43,282 bases of DNA. It comes from Alphaproteobacteria bacterium. Lineage in GTDB: Bacteria; Pseudomonadota; Alphaproteobacteria; Rhizobiales; Xanthobacteraceae. A model generated the notes under the pieces. That model was not told the origin of the DNA and did no database searches. It worked only from the letters and a program-made list of their open reading frames with translations. The stretch is from the NCBI GenBank assembly GCA_026400395.1, contig JAPLPD010000169.1, forward strand, positions 1 to 43,282, in the 5' to 3' direction. This document shows, piece by piece, positions 1 through 7,702 of this stretch. The position numbers and the translations under genes are program-made. The number at the start of each line of letters is the position of its first letter. Position 1 is the first letter of the stretch.

Positions 1-36
1 ACGATCTCTCAAGTCCGTCGAATAGCCCTTTGCCAT
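1..36 (-). CDS. IS630 family transposase, first 12 codons only
   Basis: The minus-strand ATG at 34-36 opens a frame reading MAKGYSTDLRDR up to the window edge. This closely resembles the usual N-terminus of IS630 family transposases (MAKAYS-DLR-R), which leads into a helix-turn-helix DNA-binding domain. Only 12 residues are visible, so nothing can be said about the DDE catalytic domain or whether the gene is intact. The call depends on this short motif plus the TA-flanked end nearby. Confidence 0.5.
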   Translation of the reverse strand, partial: MAKGYSTDLRDR

Positions 37-139
37 GATCGCCCTCGCCGCTAATGGGAGCGAACATCGAATCTGATTTGCAGGAGTTAGGGAATCCCTC
101 GCTGCTTAAATTGATTCACATCGGGTGGAAACCGCTCTA
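1..139 (-). mobile_element. End of an IS630-type insertion sequence, cut by the window edge
   Basis: The first 36 bases encode the start of an IS630-like transposase on the minus strand. The next 100 bases are non-coding and more A+T rich than the rest of the window. Read on the minus strand the outer end begins with TAGAGCGGTTTCC, the kind of terminal sequence I associate with IS630-type elements. These elements insert at TA dinucleotides, and a TA lies at 138-139, which I take as the target site. The other end lies outside the window, so the pairing of terminal repeats cannot be tested here. Confidence 0.5.
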
Positions 140-247
140 GTTGATCGCCATGCCAGTGGCGCGGATCATCTTGCGCCATGTCTCAATCGAATTGGTGAGG
201 AACGGGCAACTGCCGGAGAGCGGCAGCTCGGCGCAACGGCTTCGCAT
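137..247 (-). pseudogene. Possible C-terminal remnant of a Bug/TctC-like binding protein
   Basis: A short minus-strand frame ends in SIETWRKMIRATGMAIN followed by a TAG stop at the proposed IS630 junction. Bug/TctC periplasmic binding proteins commonly end in a helix of the type E-x-x-W-x-K-V-I-K-x-x-G, which this resembles. No body of such a protein is present upstream. It may be the tail of a deleted gene or a chance match. The complete Bug gene of this locus lies about 1.2 kb to the right. Confidence 0.22.
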
Positions 248-262
248 CACGCCCCTCACCCG

Positions 263-832
263 CTAGCCCGCGCCGAGCGCGTCGCGGAACGCCTTGCGCA
301 CATGCGGACCGTGCAACCGGCTGTAGTCGCGCTCCTGTTCACCGCTGGAGACGATCTTGAGGCAGACAAACACCGGCCCCGGCTCGGCCAGGATCGCGCC
401 GATCTGCTGTTCGAGCATCTTCAGGTCGGAAAATTCGTGGACGTTCTTGTGGCCGGCCGACCGCGCCATGCCGGCGAAGCTCACGGCGCCGCGGCCCGGG
501 ATCGGGTGGCCGCCGTTGGCCTCGTAGGTGCCGTTCTCGCAGACGAAGTGATAGAGATTTTTCGGCGCGGCCTCGGCGGTGCTGACCAGGGTGCCGATGT
601 TCATCAGCAAACTGCCGTCGCCGTCGAGCACGATCACCCGCTTGTCCGGGCGGCCGAGCGCGAGGCCGAGCGCATGCGAGGACGCAAGCCCCATTGCGCC
701 GTGCGAGAGATAGTTCAGCGGGCTCGGTCGGACGTCGAGCCAGTCGAACGCGGTCGAATAGACCGGCAGCACAATATCGGCCTCGGTGACGTGGCGGGCG
801 ATCACGGCGAGGGTTTTCTTGCGATCCATCAT
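263..832 (-). CDS. ThDP-dependent decarboxylase, beta (PP-domain) subunit; sulfopyruvate/phosphonopyruvate decarboxylase-like
   Basis: This 189-residue protein is the pyrophosphate-binding half of a thiamine diphosphate enzyme. It carries the ThDP/Mg motif GDGSLLMN at about 70-77, followed about 25 residues later by CENGTYEANGGHP; this GDG...N pattern holds Mg and the cofactor diphosphate. Length and split layout match ComE of sulfopyruvate decarboxylase and the C-terminal half of phosphonopyruvate decarboxylase, both of which decarboxylate 3-substituted pyruvates. It overlaps the alpha gene by four bases (ATGA), so the two are probably translationally coupled subunits. The substrate cannot be read from the sequence; the neighbouring Bug protein suggests an imported carboxylate. 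Full-length acetolactate-synthase-type enzymes are excluded by size. Confidence 0.8.
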   Translation of the reverse strand: MMDRKKTLAVIARHVTEADIVLPVYSTAFDWLDVRPSPLNYLSHGAMGLASSHALGLALGRPDKRVIVLDGDGSLLMNIGTLVSTAEAAPKNLYHFVCENGTYEANGGHPIPGRGAVSFAGMARSAGHKNVHEFSDLKMLEQQIGAILAEPGPVFVCLKIVSSGEQERDYSRLHGPHVRKAFRDALGAG

Positions 833-1368
833 GATGGTGTCTGTCCGATCAGGAGAACGACGGGCTTGCTATCGGTGAAGGCCTTGTCGATGGCCGGGCG
901 GATTTTCGGCACGTCCGAGTCCTCTTCCAGGTTGTGATAGACAATGCCCATGGCGTCGAGGATCGGCTCTACGATGCGCACACCGTAACTCTTGGACTGC
1001 CGCGGCGGTATGCCTTTTTCTTTTTGAAGCAATCCCACCATCATGCAGATCGGCAGCGAGTATTCGACCGCGTTGCCGCGAATGGCGTTGATGGAGTCGA
1101 GCAGGCCGGTTTGCTGAATTAGAAGGAGGCCACGCTTGCCGGTGTAGGCAAGGCCGGCGCAGATCGCGACGCCCTCGTCCTCCTTGCAGATGCGGATCAG
1201 CCGCGGATCGCTTGCCTTCGCCAGCGGCCGCAGCAGGCCCTCGCTGGTGGTGATGTCCGGCACCGAAATGACGAACTGGATGCCGCTCGCCTTGATCTCG
1301 CGGATGATGCCCTCACCGGACAGATCGCCGACCACGCGAGGCATCGCCGCGCTTGCATTCCCTGACAT
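829..1368 (-). CDS. ThDP-dependent decarboxylase, alpha (PYR-domain) subunit; sulfopyruvate/phosphonopyruvate decarboxylase-like
   Basis: This 179-residue protein is the pyrimidine-binding half that pairs with the beta subunit just downstream. The segment KEDEGVAICAGLAYTGKRG at about 62-80 contains the conserved glutamate that activates the aminopyrimidine ring of ThDP. The following QQTGLLDSINAIRG stretch is typical of ComD-like sulfopyruvate decarboxylase alpha chains. A binding-protein gene ends 78 bases upstream in the same direction, and the beta start overlaps this stop. The expected product is a heteromeric cytoplasmic decarboxylase making an aldehyde from a 2-oxo acid; that part follows from family knowledge. 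Confidence 0.8.
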   Translation of the reverse strand: MSGNASAAMPRVVGDLSGEGIIREIKASGIQFVISVPDITTSEGLLRPLAKASDPRLIRICKEDEGVAICAGLAYTGKRGLLLIQQTGLLDSINAIRGNAVEYSLPICMMVGLLQKEKGIPPRQSKSYGVRIVEPILDAMGIVYHNLEEDSDVPKIRPAIDKAFTDSKPVVLLIGQTPS

Positions 1369-1446
1369 TTTCGCTCCCCGGCTATTCCGGTACGGATGCT
1401 AGCATAGGGCGCTCGGCGTGCGCGAGGCCGCCGGAAGCGGCTGCGC

Positions 1447-2436
1447 TTATTCGGCCTTGGCTCCGGATGCTTTGACCGCCGCCGCCCATTTCCGCGTCTC
1501 CGCGGCGATGAAGGTCTCGAACTCCAGCGGAGTGACAACGATCGGAGCCGCGCCAAGTTTTTCGATGCGCTCGCTCAGCTTGGCATCGCTCAATCCGGCG
1601 TTCACCTCGCGGTTCAGCTTGGCGACGATCGCCGGCGGCGTTCCCTTCGGCGCGCCGAGGCCGAACCATGCGCTTGCCTCGTAACCCGGCACCGTTTCCG
1701 CGACTGTCGGCAGATCGGGCATGATGGCGGATCGCGCCGCCGTGGTAACAGCAAGACCGCGGATCGAACCGGATCGGATGTCCTGGATCGCCGACGGCAT
1801 GTCGCCGAACATCAGTTGCACCTGACCGCTGATCAGATCGGTCATCGCCGGGGCCAGTCCGCGATACGGTACGTGGACGAGGTTGACGCCGGTCATGGTC
1901 TTGAACAACTCGGCGGCGAGATGCACCGCGGTCCCGGTGCCGCCCGACGCCGCATTGATCTTGCCGGGATTGGCCTTCCCGTAGGTGATGAACTCGGCGA
2001 CGGTTTTGGCTGGAAGTGACGGATTGATCGCCATCACGCTCGGCACGCGGGCCAGCCCCGCCACCGGGGCGATGTCGCGGACGAAATCGAACGGCAGCTT
2101 GTCGTAGAAGGACGTGTTGATGGCGTTGCCGGTTGCCACGATCAGGATCGTGTAGCCATCGGGCGAGGCGTTGACGACGGCCTCGGTTGCGATGTTGCTT
2201 CCCGCGCCCGGCCGGTTCTCGATCACGAACTGCTGGCCGAGCCGCTCGGTCAGCCACTGCCCGATGATCCGCGCGAGAAGATCGGAGGGTCCGCCGGCGG
2301 CAAAGCCGACCACCAGTTTCACCGGACGGTTGGGATAGGCGTCGGCTTGCGCGGCGGCGGGCTGGACGGCGCCGCCCGCCCACGCGGCAATGACGACAAA
2401 ACCGAGGATCGCAAGTCGGCGCACATATCGGCGCAT
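1447..2436 (-). CDS. Tripartite tricarboxylate transporter-type binding protein (Bug/TctC family)
   Basis: A 329-residue periplasmic binding protein. The chosen ATG (2434-2436) gives a clean signal peptide, MRRYVRRLAILGFVVIAAWA, cleaved near AAAQA. The frame is open 26 codons further upstream, but that would put a hydrophilic extension before the signal and overlap the preceding gene. The mature start YPNRPVKLVVGFAAGGPSD is the Bug family signature, with the G-x-P-x-D loop that contacts ligand carboxylates, and GKINAASGGTGT occurs mid-protein. No TctA/TctB membrane components are in the window, so it may feed a distant transporter or act as a sensor. The start lies 17 bases after the stop of the TIM-barrel gene, suggesting one operon with the decarboxylase genes. 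Confidence 0.85.
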   Translation of the reverse strand: MRRYVRRLAILGFVVIAAWAGGAVQPAAAQADAYPNRPVKLVVGFAAGGPSDLLARIIGQWLTERLGQQFVIENRPGAGSNIATEAVVNASPDGYTILIVATGNAINTSFYDKLPFDFVRDIAPVAGLARVPSVMAINPSLPAKTVAEFITYGKANPGKINAASGGTGTAVHLAAELFKTMTGVNLVHVPYRGLAPAMTDLISGQVQLMFGDMPSAIQDIRSGSIRGLAVTTAARSAIMPDLPTVAETVPGYEASAWFGLGAPKGTPPAIVAKLNREVNAGLSDAKLSERIEKLGAAPIVVTPLEFETFIAAETRKWAAAVKASGAKAE

Positions 2437-2453
2437 CTGGGACTCCGGCGTTT

Positions 2454-3281
2454 TCAGGATTTGGCGTGCAGCTTCAAGAACTCGCGCGAGCGTGACAGCA
2501 GATATTTCGCCCATGCGGTGGGCGTCATCACACTGCCACCCGCCTTCGGCCGTGCGGCGCTCAATTCGAGCGGCAATTCCAGACTGTACGCAAGCCCCGG
2601 AGGCATCGCGGCGACGATCTCCGCGACCGGCACCGCGCCCTCGCCCATCAGGCGGCGGACGTTCGCACGCATCGACGGCGAAGGCGCGGGTTCGTCCGCA
2701 TGCACCAGCCCGTCTCTCAGTTGACCATAGGGCAACAGCTTCGGGTCGATTGATTTGATTTCATCAGGACGCGCGCCGGAGCGCGCGAAATTGAGAGGAT
2801 CGATACAGACGGCCACGTTGCCGCGCCCCACTTCGCCGAACAAGCGAAGCGTCTGCGCCAACGTACCCAACGGCCGCATCGGCACGAACTCGACAAAAGC
2901 CGATAGGCCGTGGCACGCCGCCTCGTCGCAGAACCGGCCAAAGCTGTCGCACAGGCGCGGCCATTCGGGATCGTTGCCGACAACGAACGCGTATTTCGCA
3001 CCGAACTCGGCGCCAAGCGCCAACGCCGGCCGGAAACGCGCGATGTCGGTCACCGGCTCCATATAAAAGCTGCCGATCTCCTGCACCGGCGGAGCGGATT
3101 GGAGCGCGCGCTTGGCGTCGCGGATCAGCGGTTCGTTGCCCAGCACCGGATGAAACGGCAGACCCGGTGACGCATTGAGCCGAAGCGCCAAGCCGTCATA
3201 GCCGGCCTGCACGCCGGCCTCGATAAATTCGAGAAGCGGCGCGTCCGGAAGCGTCGTCGGAGCGAGAATGATGCTGTTCAT
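2454..3281 (-). CDS. Sugar phosphate isomerase/epimerase-like TIM barrel protein
   Basis: 275 residues with the layout of the AP-endonuclease-2/xylose-isomerase-like TIM barrel family. Visible elements are EFIEAGVQAGYDGLALRL near the N-terminus, a mid-barrel acidic strand AFVEFVP, the metal-type strand VCIDPLNFARSG, and GLVHADEP followed by GEGAVPVAEIV, which is typical of this fold. Such enzymes usually isomerise or epimerise keto sugars, inosose-like compounds or hydroxypyruvate. The substrate here is unknown. It is the first gene of the minus-strand group 3281-263, placing it with a carboxylate-binding protein and a split decarboxylase. Confidence 0.75.
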   Translation of the reverse strand: MNSIILAPTTLPDAPLLEFIEAGVQAGYDGLALRLNASPGLPFHPVLGNEPLIRDAKRALQSAPPVQEIGSFYMEPVTDIARFRPALALGAEFGAKYAFVVGNDPEWPRLCDSFGRFCDEAACHGLSAFVEFVPMRPLGTLAQTLRLFGEVGRGNVAVCIDPLNFARSGARPDEIKSIDPKLLPYGQLRDGLVHADEPAPSPSMRANVRRLMGEGAVPVAEIVAAMPPGLAYSLELPLELSAARPKAGGSVMTPTAWAKYLLSRSREFLKLHAKS

Positions 3282-3342
3282 ACCGGCGTTCGCGAAAGGA
3301 ACTGCCGGAAGCTTACCGGAAACGGATAGGCCCGTCCGGCCT

Positions 3343-4701
3343 CTAGCGCACCCGGTTGCCGCTGATCTGCAGGTTGGCGTAGCGCGCCGATTCCTGGCTG
3401 AGATCGCCGGTCACTGCCTTGGCGTGATCCATGCCGACGATGGCGCCCTTCGAACCGGAAATCAGATTGCCGGCGATCACCGCGGTGCCCGCACCGTTCA
3501 CCACCGACACAGCGATGCCGAGCGGCGCGCCGCGCACCACATTGCCGGTCACCGAGACGTCGCGCATGTAGGCGCCCCAGCCGATCATGATGCCGGCGGT
3601 GGGGGCGTTCTCGATCACGTTGCCGGTGACCGACGCGTCAGCTTCGATGGCGATGCCGACGCCGCCGGCGTCGTCCGGCGCGGTGCCGATCGGCCGTTTG
3701 GGTTTGAGATTGCGGATCATATTGCCCTGCACCACCGCAAGCCTGCCGCCTTCGTTGAAGTTGCAGGTGACGATGCCGAGCGCCGCGCCGTCCACGGTGT
3801 TGTTAGCGATCACCGCGCCTTCGAACCCAAACTCCGAATAGATCGCAACCTCGCCGATGTCGGTCGCGGTGTTGCCGGTGATCTGGATGTTGGAGGCAGC
3901 ATTGCCGCGCACCGCCGAATAGGCGGCACGGCTGATGCGGTTGCCGCGCACGATGACGTTGCCGGCGCGGAACACGTTGATGGCGTTGCCGTACTGGCCC
4001 GACCCGCCAGACACATTGGCGATATCCTCGATGCGATTGTCGAGGACGAGCGTTCCGTCATCGCCGTTCTTCGATCGGTGTACGAGAATGCCGCCGTTAC
4101 CCGCGCCGCGCACATTGTTGTTCTGAATGGTCAGACCGCGCGCATCGAGCGAATAGATCGCAACGTCGGCGATCTTGGCGAGGTCGTTGTCGGTCACCCG
4201 GCCCTCGACCTGGTAGAGCCGGATACCGCCGCGACCCGAGCCGGTGACGTCGCAATCGGTGATGCGAAGGTCGTTGCACGCGACGAAGTCGATGAGCGCG
4301 CCGTTTTCCGGCAGCGGGCGGTTGCCGCCGTCGATCACCAGGCCGGCGAGCGTAATGTGGTCGGCAGCGCGCGCCGCCAACATCGCGGAGCCGCCGGAGA
4401 AGATGAGCCGGGTCGCGCCGCGCACGCCGATCAGTTGCGTACCGGCGGGCAGCGTCAGCCCGCCGACGCGGTAGTCACCGGGTCCGAGCATCAGCGGAAC
4501 GCGGGCGCCCGCGGTTTTGTCGATGGCCGATTGCAGCATGTTGCTCTGGTCGGCGCCGCCGCCGGCGCGAACGCCCAGTTGCGTGGCATCGACGCCGAAG
4601 GTCGACAGCGGCGAGCCCGCAGCTGGCGTCGCCAGACTAAGGGCCGGCACAGTGCTGGACAGCGCAGAGACGGCGAGAAGACGGCGGCGATCGATATTCA
4701 T
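3343..4701 (-). CDS. Tat-exported right-handed beta-helix repeat protein (TIGR03808-like)
   Basis: 452 residues from the chosen ATG at 4699-4701. The N-terminus, MNIDRRRLLAVSALSSTVPA, is a twin-arginine signal, so the protein is probably folded with or without a cofactor before export. The body consists of many turns with the pattern ITGN-x-x-x-x-x or VRGNRISRA-x-x-x-A, as in pectate-lyase-like parallel beta-helices. The early segment ADQSNMLQSAIDKTAG and LPAGTQLIGVRGATRL resembles pectate lyase superfamily starts. It matches what I recall of TIGR03808, a Tat-exported repeat protein of alphaproteobacteria with no assigned function. Catalytic residues cannot be assigned. The 13 codons before the chosen start would place the Tat motif too far inside. 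Confidence 0.75.
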   Translation of the reverse strand: MNIDRRRLLAVSALSSTVPALSLATPAAGSPLSTFGVDATQLGVRAGGGADQSNMLQSAIDKTAGARVPLMLGPGDYRVGGLTLPAGTQLIGVRGATRLIFSGGSAMLAARAADHITLAGLVIDGGNRPLPENGALIDFVACNDLRITDCDVTGSGRGGIRLYQVEGRVTDNDLAKIADVAIYSLDARGLTIQNNNVRGAGNGGILVHRSKNGDDGTLVLDNRIEDIANVSGGSGQYGNAINVFRAGNVIVRGNRISRAAYSAVRGNAASNIQITGNTATDIGEVAIYSEFGFEGAVIANNTVDGAALGIVTCNFNEGGRLAVVQGNMIRNLKPKRPIGTAPDDAGGVGIAIEADASVTGNVIENAPTAGIMIGWGAYMRDVSVTGNVVRGAPLGIAVSVVNGAGTAVIAGNLISGSKGAIVGMDHAKAVTGDLSQESARYANLQISGNRVR

Positions 4702-4837
4702 GGTTCGACTCCGATACAAAGCTCGGAGCGGGCTGTTCAAGTCTCGGGCCAGAAAAAGCGTGCCGCAATGGCACAGATCGGCCCGGTCTCGGCCGCGTTA
4801 ACGCCGCCGCTGTCTCTTGACGGGAATTGGTCGCGGT

Positions 4838-5260
4838 TCAGCGCTTCGACAGCGCATCGATATCGAACTGGTCGGCGGCGGCATCGCCCGGCGCTTCTTC
4901 CGGAGCTTGCGCGGGAACGATGGTGGTTCCCTCGCCCTCGGTCTCGAATCCCATCATCGGGTGCCGGGGCGGCCGGGGGTGGTTCTTGTTGTCCTTGAGA
5001 AATTCGACACCGATCTGGGCTTCGGTGCGCCAGACGACGCGGCAGCGGCGGCGCGCGGCGCCATTCGAACTCAGCGCAAGAATAAACTCGTTGGGAAGCT
5101 CCGCCGGATTGGCAACCGCCAATTGCGCACCTTCCTGTGACGCATCGCACAGCGTGCACTTGACCGGCGGCTTGTCCGCTCCGACGTCGAGGAAGGCCGG
5201 ATAACTCATCGACCGGCGAGGAGTCTTGCGCTTTTCGCCTGCCTGCATTGAAAGACTCAC
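4838..5260 (-). CDS. PilZ domain protein, likely cyclic-di-GMP receptor
   Basis: 140 residues with both PilZ signatures: KRKTPRR at residues 10-16 (the R-x-x-x-R arm) and DASQEGAQL at 39-47 (the D/N-x-S-x-x-G loop), followed by beta strands ending in WRTEAQIGVEFL. These residues bind cyclic-di-GMP in characterised PilZ domains. The C-terminal third is acidic and proline rich and probably disordered. The first possible start is GTG at 5258-5260, with an ATG four codons later; neither has a clear ribosome binding site, so the start is uncertain. No effector domain is attached, so output must be through a partner protein. Confidence 0.85.
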   Translation of the reverse strand: MSLSMQAGEKRKTPRRSMSYPAFLDVGADKPPVKCTLCDASQEGAQLAVANPAELPNEFILALSSNGAARRRCRVVWRTEAQIGVEFLKDNKNHPRPPRHPMMGFETEGEGTTIVPAQAPEEAPGDAAADQFDIDALSKR

Positions 5261-5353
5261 TGGAAAACCATGGAATCTCGGTAATCAGCAGAACGTAGGT
5301 GTAAGTTCTTTAGCATTGGTGAAAAAGGAACCTCCCGATAAGCGCAATTGAGG

Positions 5354-6337
5354 TCAAAAGCCCAGCGTTTCCGCGATTTCTGCGACCGCCAGCGTCGCCG
5401 AAAGCCTCCCCTCGGCGACCGCCGCCTCGATGGCGGGCAACCGTGCGCGCAATCCCGCGTCGGACTTCAGCCGCGCCAGCACGCGGTCGTTCAGCATCGA
5501 CCACATCCATTTCACCTGCTGCTCGCGCCGGAGGGTGGTGCGCTCGCCGCTCCGGCCCATGCACTCGCGGTGCAGCACCACCTGCGCCCACAATTCCGCG
5601 ACGCCGTCGCCGGTCAGCGCCGAATATGTGAGCACTGGCGGATTCCAGTTCAACGAACGGGGGGTGAGGATGTGCAGCGCCGCGCGATACTCGGCCGCGG
5701 CCGCCTGCGCCCGCTTCAGGTTCTCGCCATCGGCCTTGTTGACCGCGATCATGTCTGCGAGTTCCACCAGCCCCTTCTTGATGCCCTGCAGTTCGTCGCC
5801 GCCGCCCGGCAGCATCAGCGCCAGAAAAAAGTCGGTCATGTCGGCGACCGCGGTTTCGGACTGGCCGGTGCCGACGGTTTCCACCAGCACGACGTCGAAG
5901 CCCGCGGCCTCGCACAGCAGCATGGTCTCGCGCGTCTTGGCCGTGACCCCGCCGAGCGTGCCGGACGATGGCGACGGCCGCACGAAGGCGTTGTCATCGA
6001 CCGCGAGCCGCGCCATCCGCGTCTTGTCGCCCAGAATCGAACCGCCGGTACGGCTCGACGACGGATCGACGGCCAGCACCGCGACCTTGTGCCCCTGGCT
6101 GGTGAGATGGGTGCCGAGCGCATCAATGCTGGTCGACTTGCCAACGCCCGGCGCGCCGGTGATGCCGACCCGGATCGCATGGCCGGTGGATGGCAAGAGT
6201 TCCTGGACAAGTTGATGCGCCTTGCTTTGATGATCGGCGTGTTTGCTCTCGATCAAGGTGATGGCGCGCGCCAGCATGGCGCGGTCGCCGTCGCGTACGC
6301 GACGGGCCAGAGCGGCGATGTCGGGGGTGGAGGCCAC
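5354..6337 (-). CDS. meaB: Methylmalonyl-CoA mutase-associated GTPase MeaB (ArgK family)
   Basis: 327 residues, the normal length of MeaB. The P-loop GAPGVGKST is at 61-69, preceded by the basic N-terminal helical region and followed by the switch segment AVDPSSSRTGGSILGDKTRM and the DVVLVETVGTGQSE Walker B region. NKADGEN supplies the guanine-specificity motif. MeaB protects and reloads adenosylcobalamin in methylmalonyl-CoA mutase and related mutases. No mutase gene lies in the window, so the partner is elsewhere. A small membrane protein gene precedes it on the same strand, 63 bases upstream. Confidence 0.93.
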   Translation of the reverse strand: MASTPDIAALARRVRDGDRAMLARAITLIESKHADHQSKAHQLVQELLPSTGHAIRVGITGAPGVGKSTSIDALGTHLTSQGHKVAVLAVDPSSSRTGGSILGDKTRMARLAVDDNAFVRPSPSSGTLGGVTAKTRETMLLCEAAGFDVVLVETVGTGQSETAVADMTDFFLALMLPGGGDELQGIKKGLVELADMIAVNKADGENLKRAQAAAAEYRAALHILTPRSLNWNPPVLTYSALTGDGVAELWAQVVLHRECMGRSGERTTLRREQQVKWMWSMLNDRVLARLKSDAGLRARLPAIEAAVAEGRLSATLAVAEIAETLGF

Positions 6338-6400
6338 GGGCGCGATTTTCCTGTCAGTCGGGATGGCGCAATATGCGCCACCGCCGCAAGGGGGTGGAAT

Positions 6401-6634
6401 CTATTTCAACGAAGGCTGGGTCCGGCGGGTCCAGCGCCAGACCGCGACGACAGCCCAGACCGCCTCGACCACGCCGAACGGCCATGCACCCTGCAGGATG
6501 CCGTAGATCGAGCCGAGCGCGCACGCTCCGGCAAACGCCAGCACGAACCAGGGGCTGCGGTCCTCCAGCGCGTAGCAGACCAGCATGGATGTAACGGCGA
6601 AAAGTCCGAACGCGGTGAGAGCGTCCATTGTCAT
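6401..6634 (-). CDS. Small membrane protein of unknown function
   Basis: 77 residues with three likely membrane segments: ALTAFGLFAVTSMLVCYAL, WFVLAFAGACALGSIYGILQ and FGVVEAVWAVVAVWRW, and a short basic tail. Its ATG (6632-6634) overlaps the TGA of the asparaginase gene in an ATGA arrangement, which fixes the start and argues for coupled translation. A longer frame on the same strand continues upstream but only shadows the asparaginase gene. I do not recognise a characterised family, although short tri-spanning proteins like this are common in Bradyrhizobium relatives. Confidence 0.75.
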   Translation of the reverse strand: MTMDALTAFGLFAVTSMLVCYALEDRSPWFVLAFAGACALGSIYGILQGAWPFGVVEAVWAVVAVWRWTRRTQPSLK

Positions 6635-7638
6635 TTGCGAGTCAGCACCGAAGTTGGCCGCACCTCGCCCACCACCATGCCGTTCCAGTTGCGCAGGGTC
6701 GCGCGGGCGAACGGCTCCAGCGCCTCGTGTTCGGTGATGGAGCGGGCCAGACGCAGCAGCGTCGCCGCCATCATCACCTCGGCAGCGCGGCCGGCGCCGT
6801 CGTCGCATTTCACCGCGATGCCCAGGCCCTGCTCCGGCAGCGCGGCGCAATAGACGCCCTCGGCGCCGGTCTTGATGAAGATGCGCGCTCCGAATTTTTC
6901 CATGACCTCGGTGCAGAAACGCCCGGTGCCGGCGACGTGCCAAGGATGCGCCGCGCATGCGGCGCGAAGCCGCGCCGCCGCCTTGGCGAGTTCGGGCGCA
7001 AATCCGTGTCCCGTACCGAAGCGGGCGAAGCCGCGCGCCAGACTGATCAGCGGCACAGACCATGTCGGGGCCGAGCAGCCGTCGATGGCGCAGTCGTCCG
7101 GAGCGAGCGGCACGCCGGTCAGATGTTCGATGGTGTGCCGAACCATGCGCTGCACCGGATGGGTCGGATCGGTGTAGTGGCCGCGGTCGGCGTCGATCGC
7201 ACAGGCGACGCAAAGGAATCCCGCGTGCTTGCCCGAACAGTTGTTGTGAACCGCGCCAGCCATTCCGCCCGAACGCGCCAGCGCCTGCGCCGACGGCTGG
7301 TGCATCGGCCAATGCGCGCCGCACTTGAGTGCCGACGGATCGAGCCCCGCCGCCGCCAGCATCCGCGTCGCGGTCGCCGCATGGGCGGGCTCGCCAGAAT
7401 GCGAGGCGCAAGCGAGCGCCAGTTCTTCGGGACCAAGTCCGTAAAGGTCCGCAGCGCCACTCTCAACCAGCGGCAGCGCCTGGAACGCTTTAACCGCCGA
7501 GCGCGGGAACACCGGCCGTCCGACATCGCCCAGCGCCAGCACGCGGCCGCCGTCGGCATCGGCCACGGCGACCGCCCCGGTGTGCCGGCTTTCCACCAGC
7601 GCACCGCGCAAAACCTCGATCAGAACGGGATTACTCAT
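6631..7638 (-). CDS. Asparaginase II family protein
   Basis: 335 residues from the ATG at 7636-7638, which reads MSNPVLIEVLRGALVESRHT, the usual start of this family; sixteen further upstream codons look non-native. Typical elements are FPRSAVKAFQALPL, ACASHSGEPAHA, CGAHWPMHQP and NNCSGKHAGFL. This is the Asparaginase_II family first seen in Rhizobium etli, unrelated to the EcAII and Ntn-type enzymes and expected to hydrolyse L-asparagine to aspartate and ammonia. It is followed by a coupled small membrane protein and then meaB. It diverges from the DUF3750-like gene, with 64 bases between starts. Confidence 0.85.
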   Translation of the reverse strand: MSNPVLIEVLRGALVESRHTGAVAVADADGGRVLALGDVGRPVFPRSAVKAFQALPLVESGAADLYGLGPEELALACASHSGEPAHAATATRMLAAAGLDPSALKCGAHWPMHQPSAQALARSGGMAGAVHNNCSGKHAGFLCVACAIDADRGHYTDPTHPVQRMVRHTIEHLTGVPLAPDDCAIDGCSAPTWSVPLISLARGFARFGTGHGFAPELAKAAARLRAACAAHPWHVAGTGRFCTEVMEKFGARIFIKTGAEGVYCAALPEQGLGIAVKCDDGAGRAAEVMMAATLLRLARSITEHEALEPFARATLRNWNGMVVGEVRPTSVLTRK

Positions 7639-7687
7639 CTGTAATGTCGCGAGACTGTGACTTGCCACGATTGCAACGCGAACCACT

Positions 7688-7693
7688 TATAAT
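7688..7693 (+). promoter_or_regulatory. Perfect -10 hexamer TATAAT, possible near-leaderless promoter
   Basis: TATAAT lies 9 bases before the ATG of the plus-strand gene at 7703. A TTGCCA at 7662-7667 could be a -35 element, but the 20-base spacing is long. The predicted transcript start would fall within a few bases of the ATG, and no Shine-Dalgarno sequence precedes that ATG. Confidence 0.4.
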
Positions 7694-7702
7694 CCAACTG
7701 TC

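Noticed and set aside
263-1368. Acetolactate synthase or pyruvate oxidase
   Set aside because: Two separate short subunits of 179 and 189 residues without the central domain fit ComDE-like decarboxylases instead.
3268-4998. Plus-strand 576-codon open frame over the beta-helix gene
   Set aside because: Its translation is Arg/Asp/His-rich with no domain, and the minus-strand frame has a Tat signal and clear repeats. It is a high-GC shadow.
5348-6853. Plus-strand 501-codon open frame over meaB
   Set aside because: Antisense to an unmistakable MeaB; composition is that of a shadow frame.
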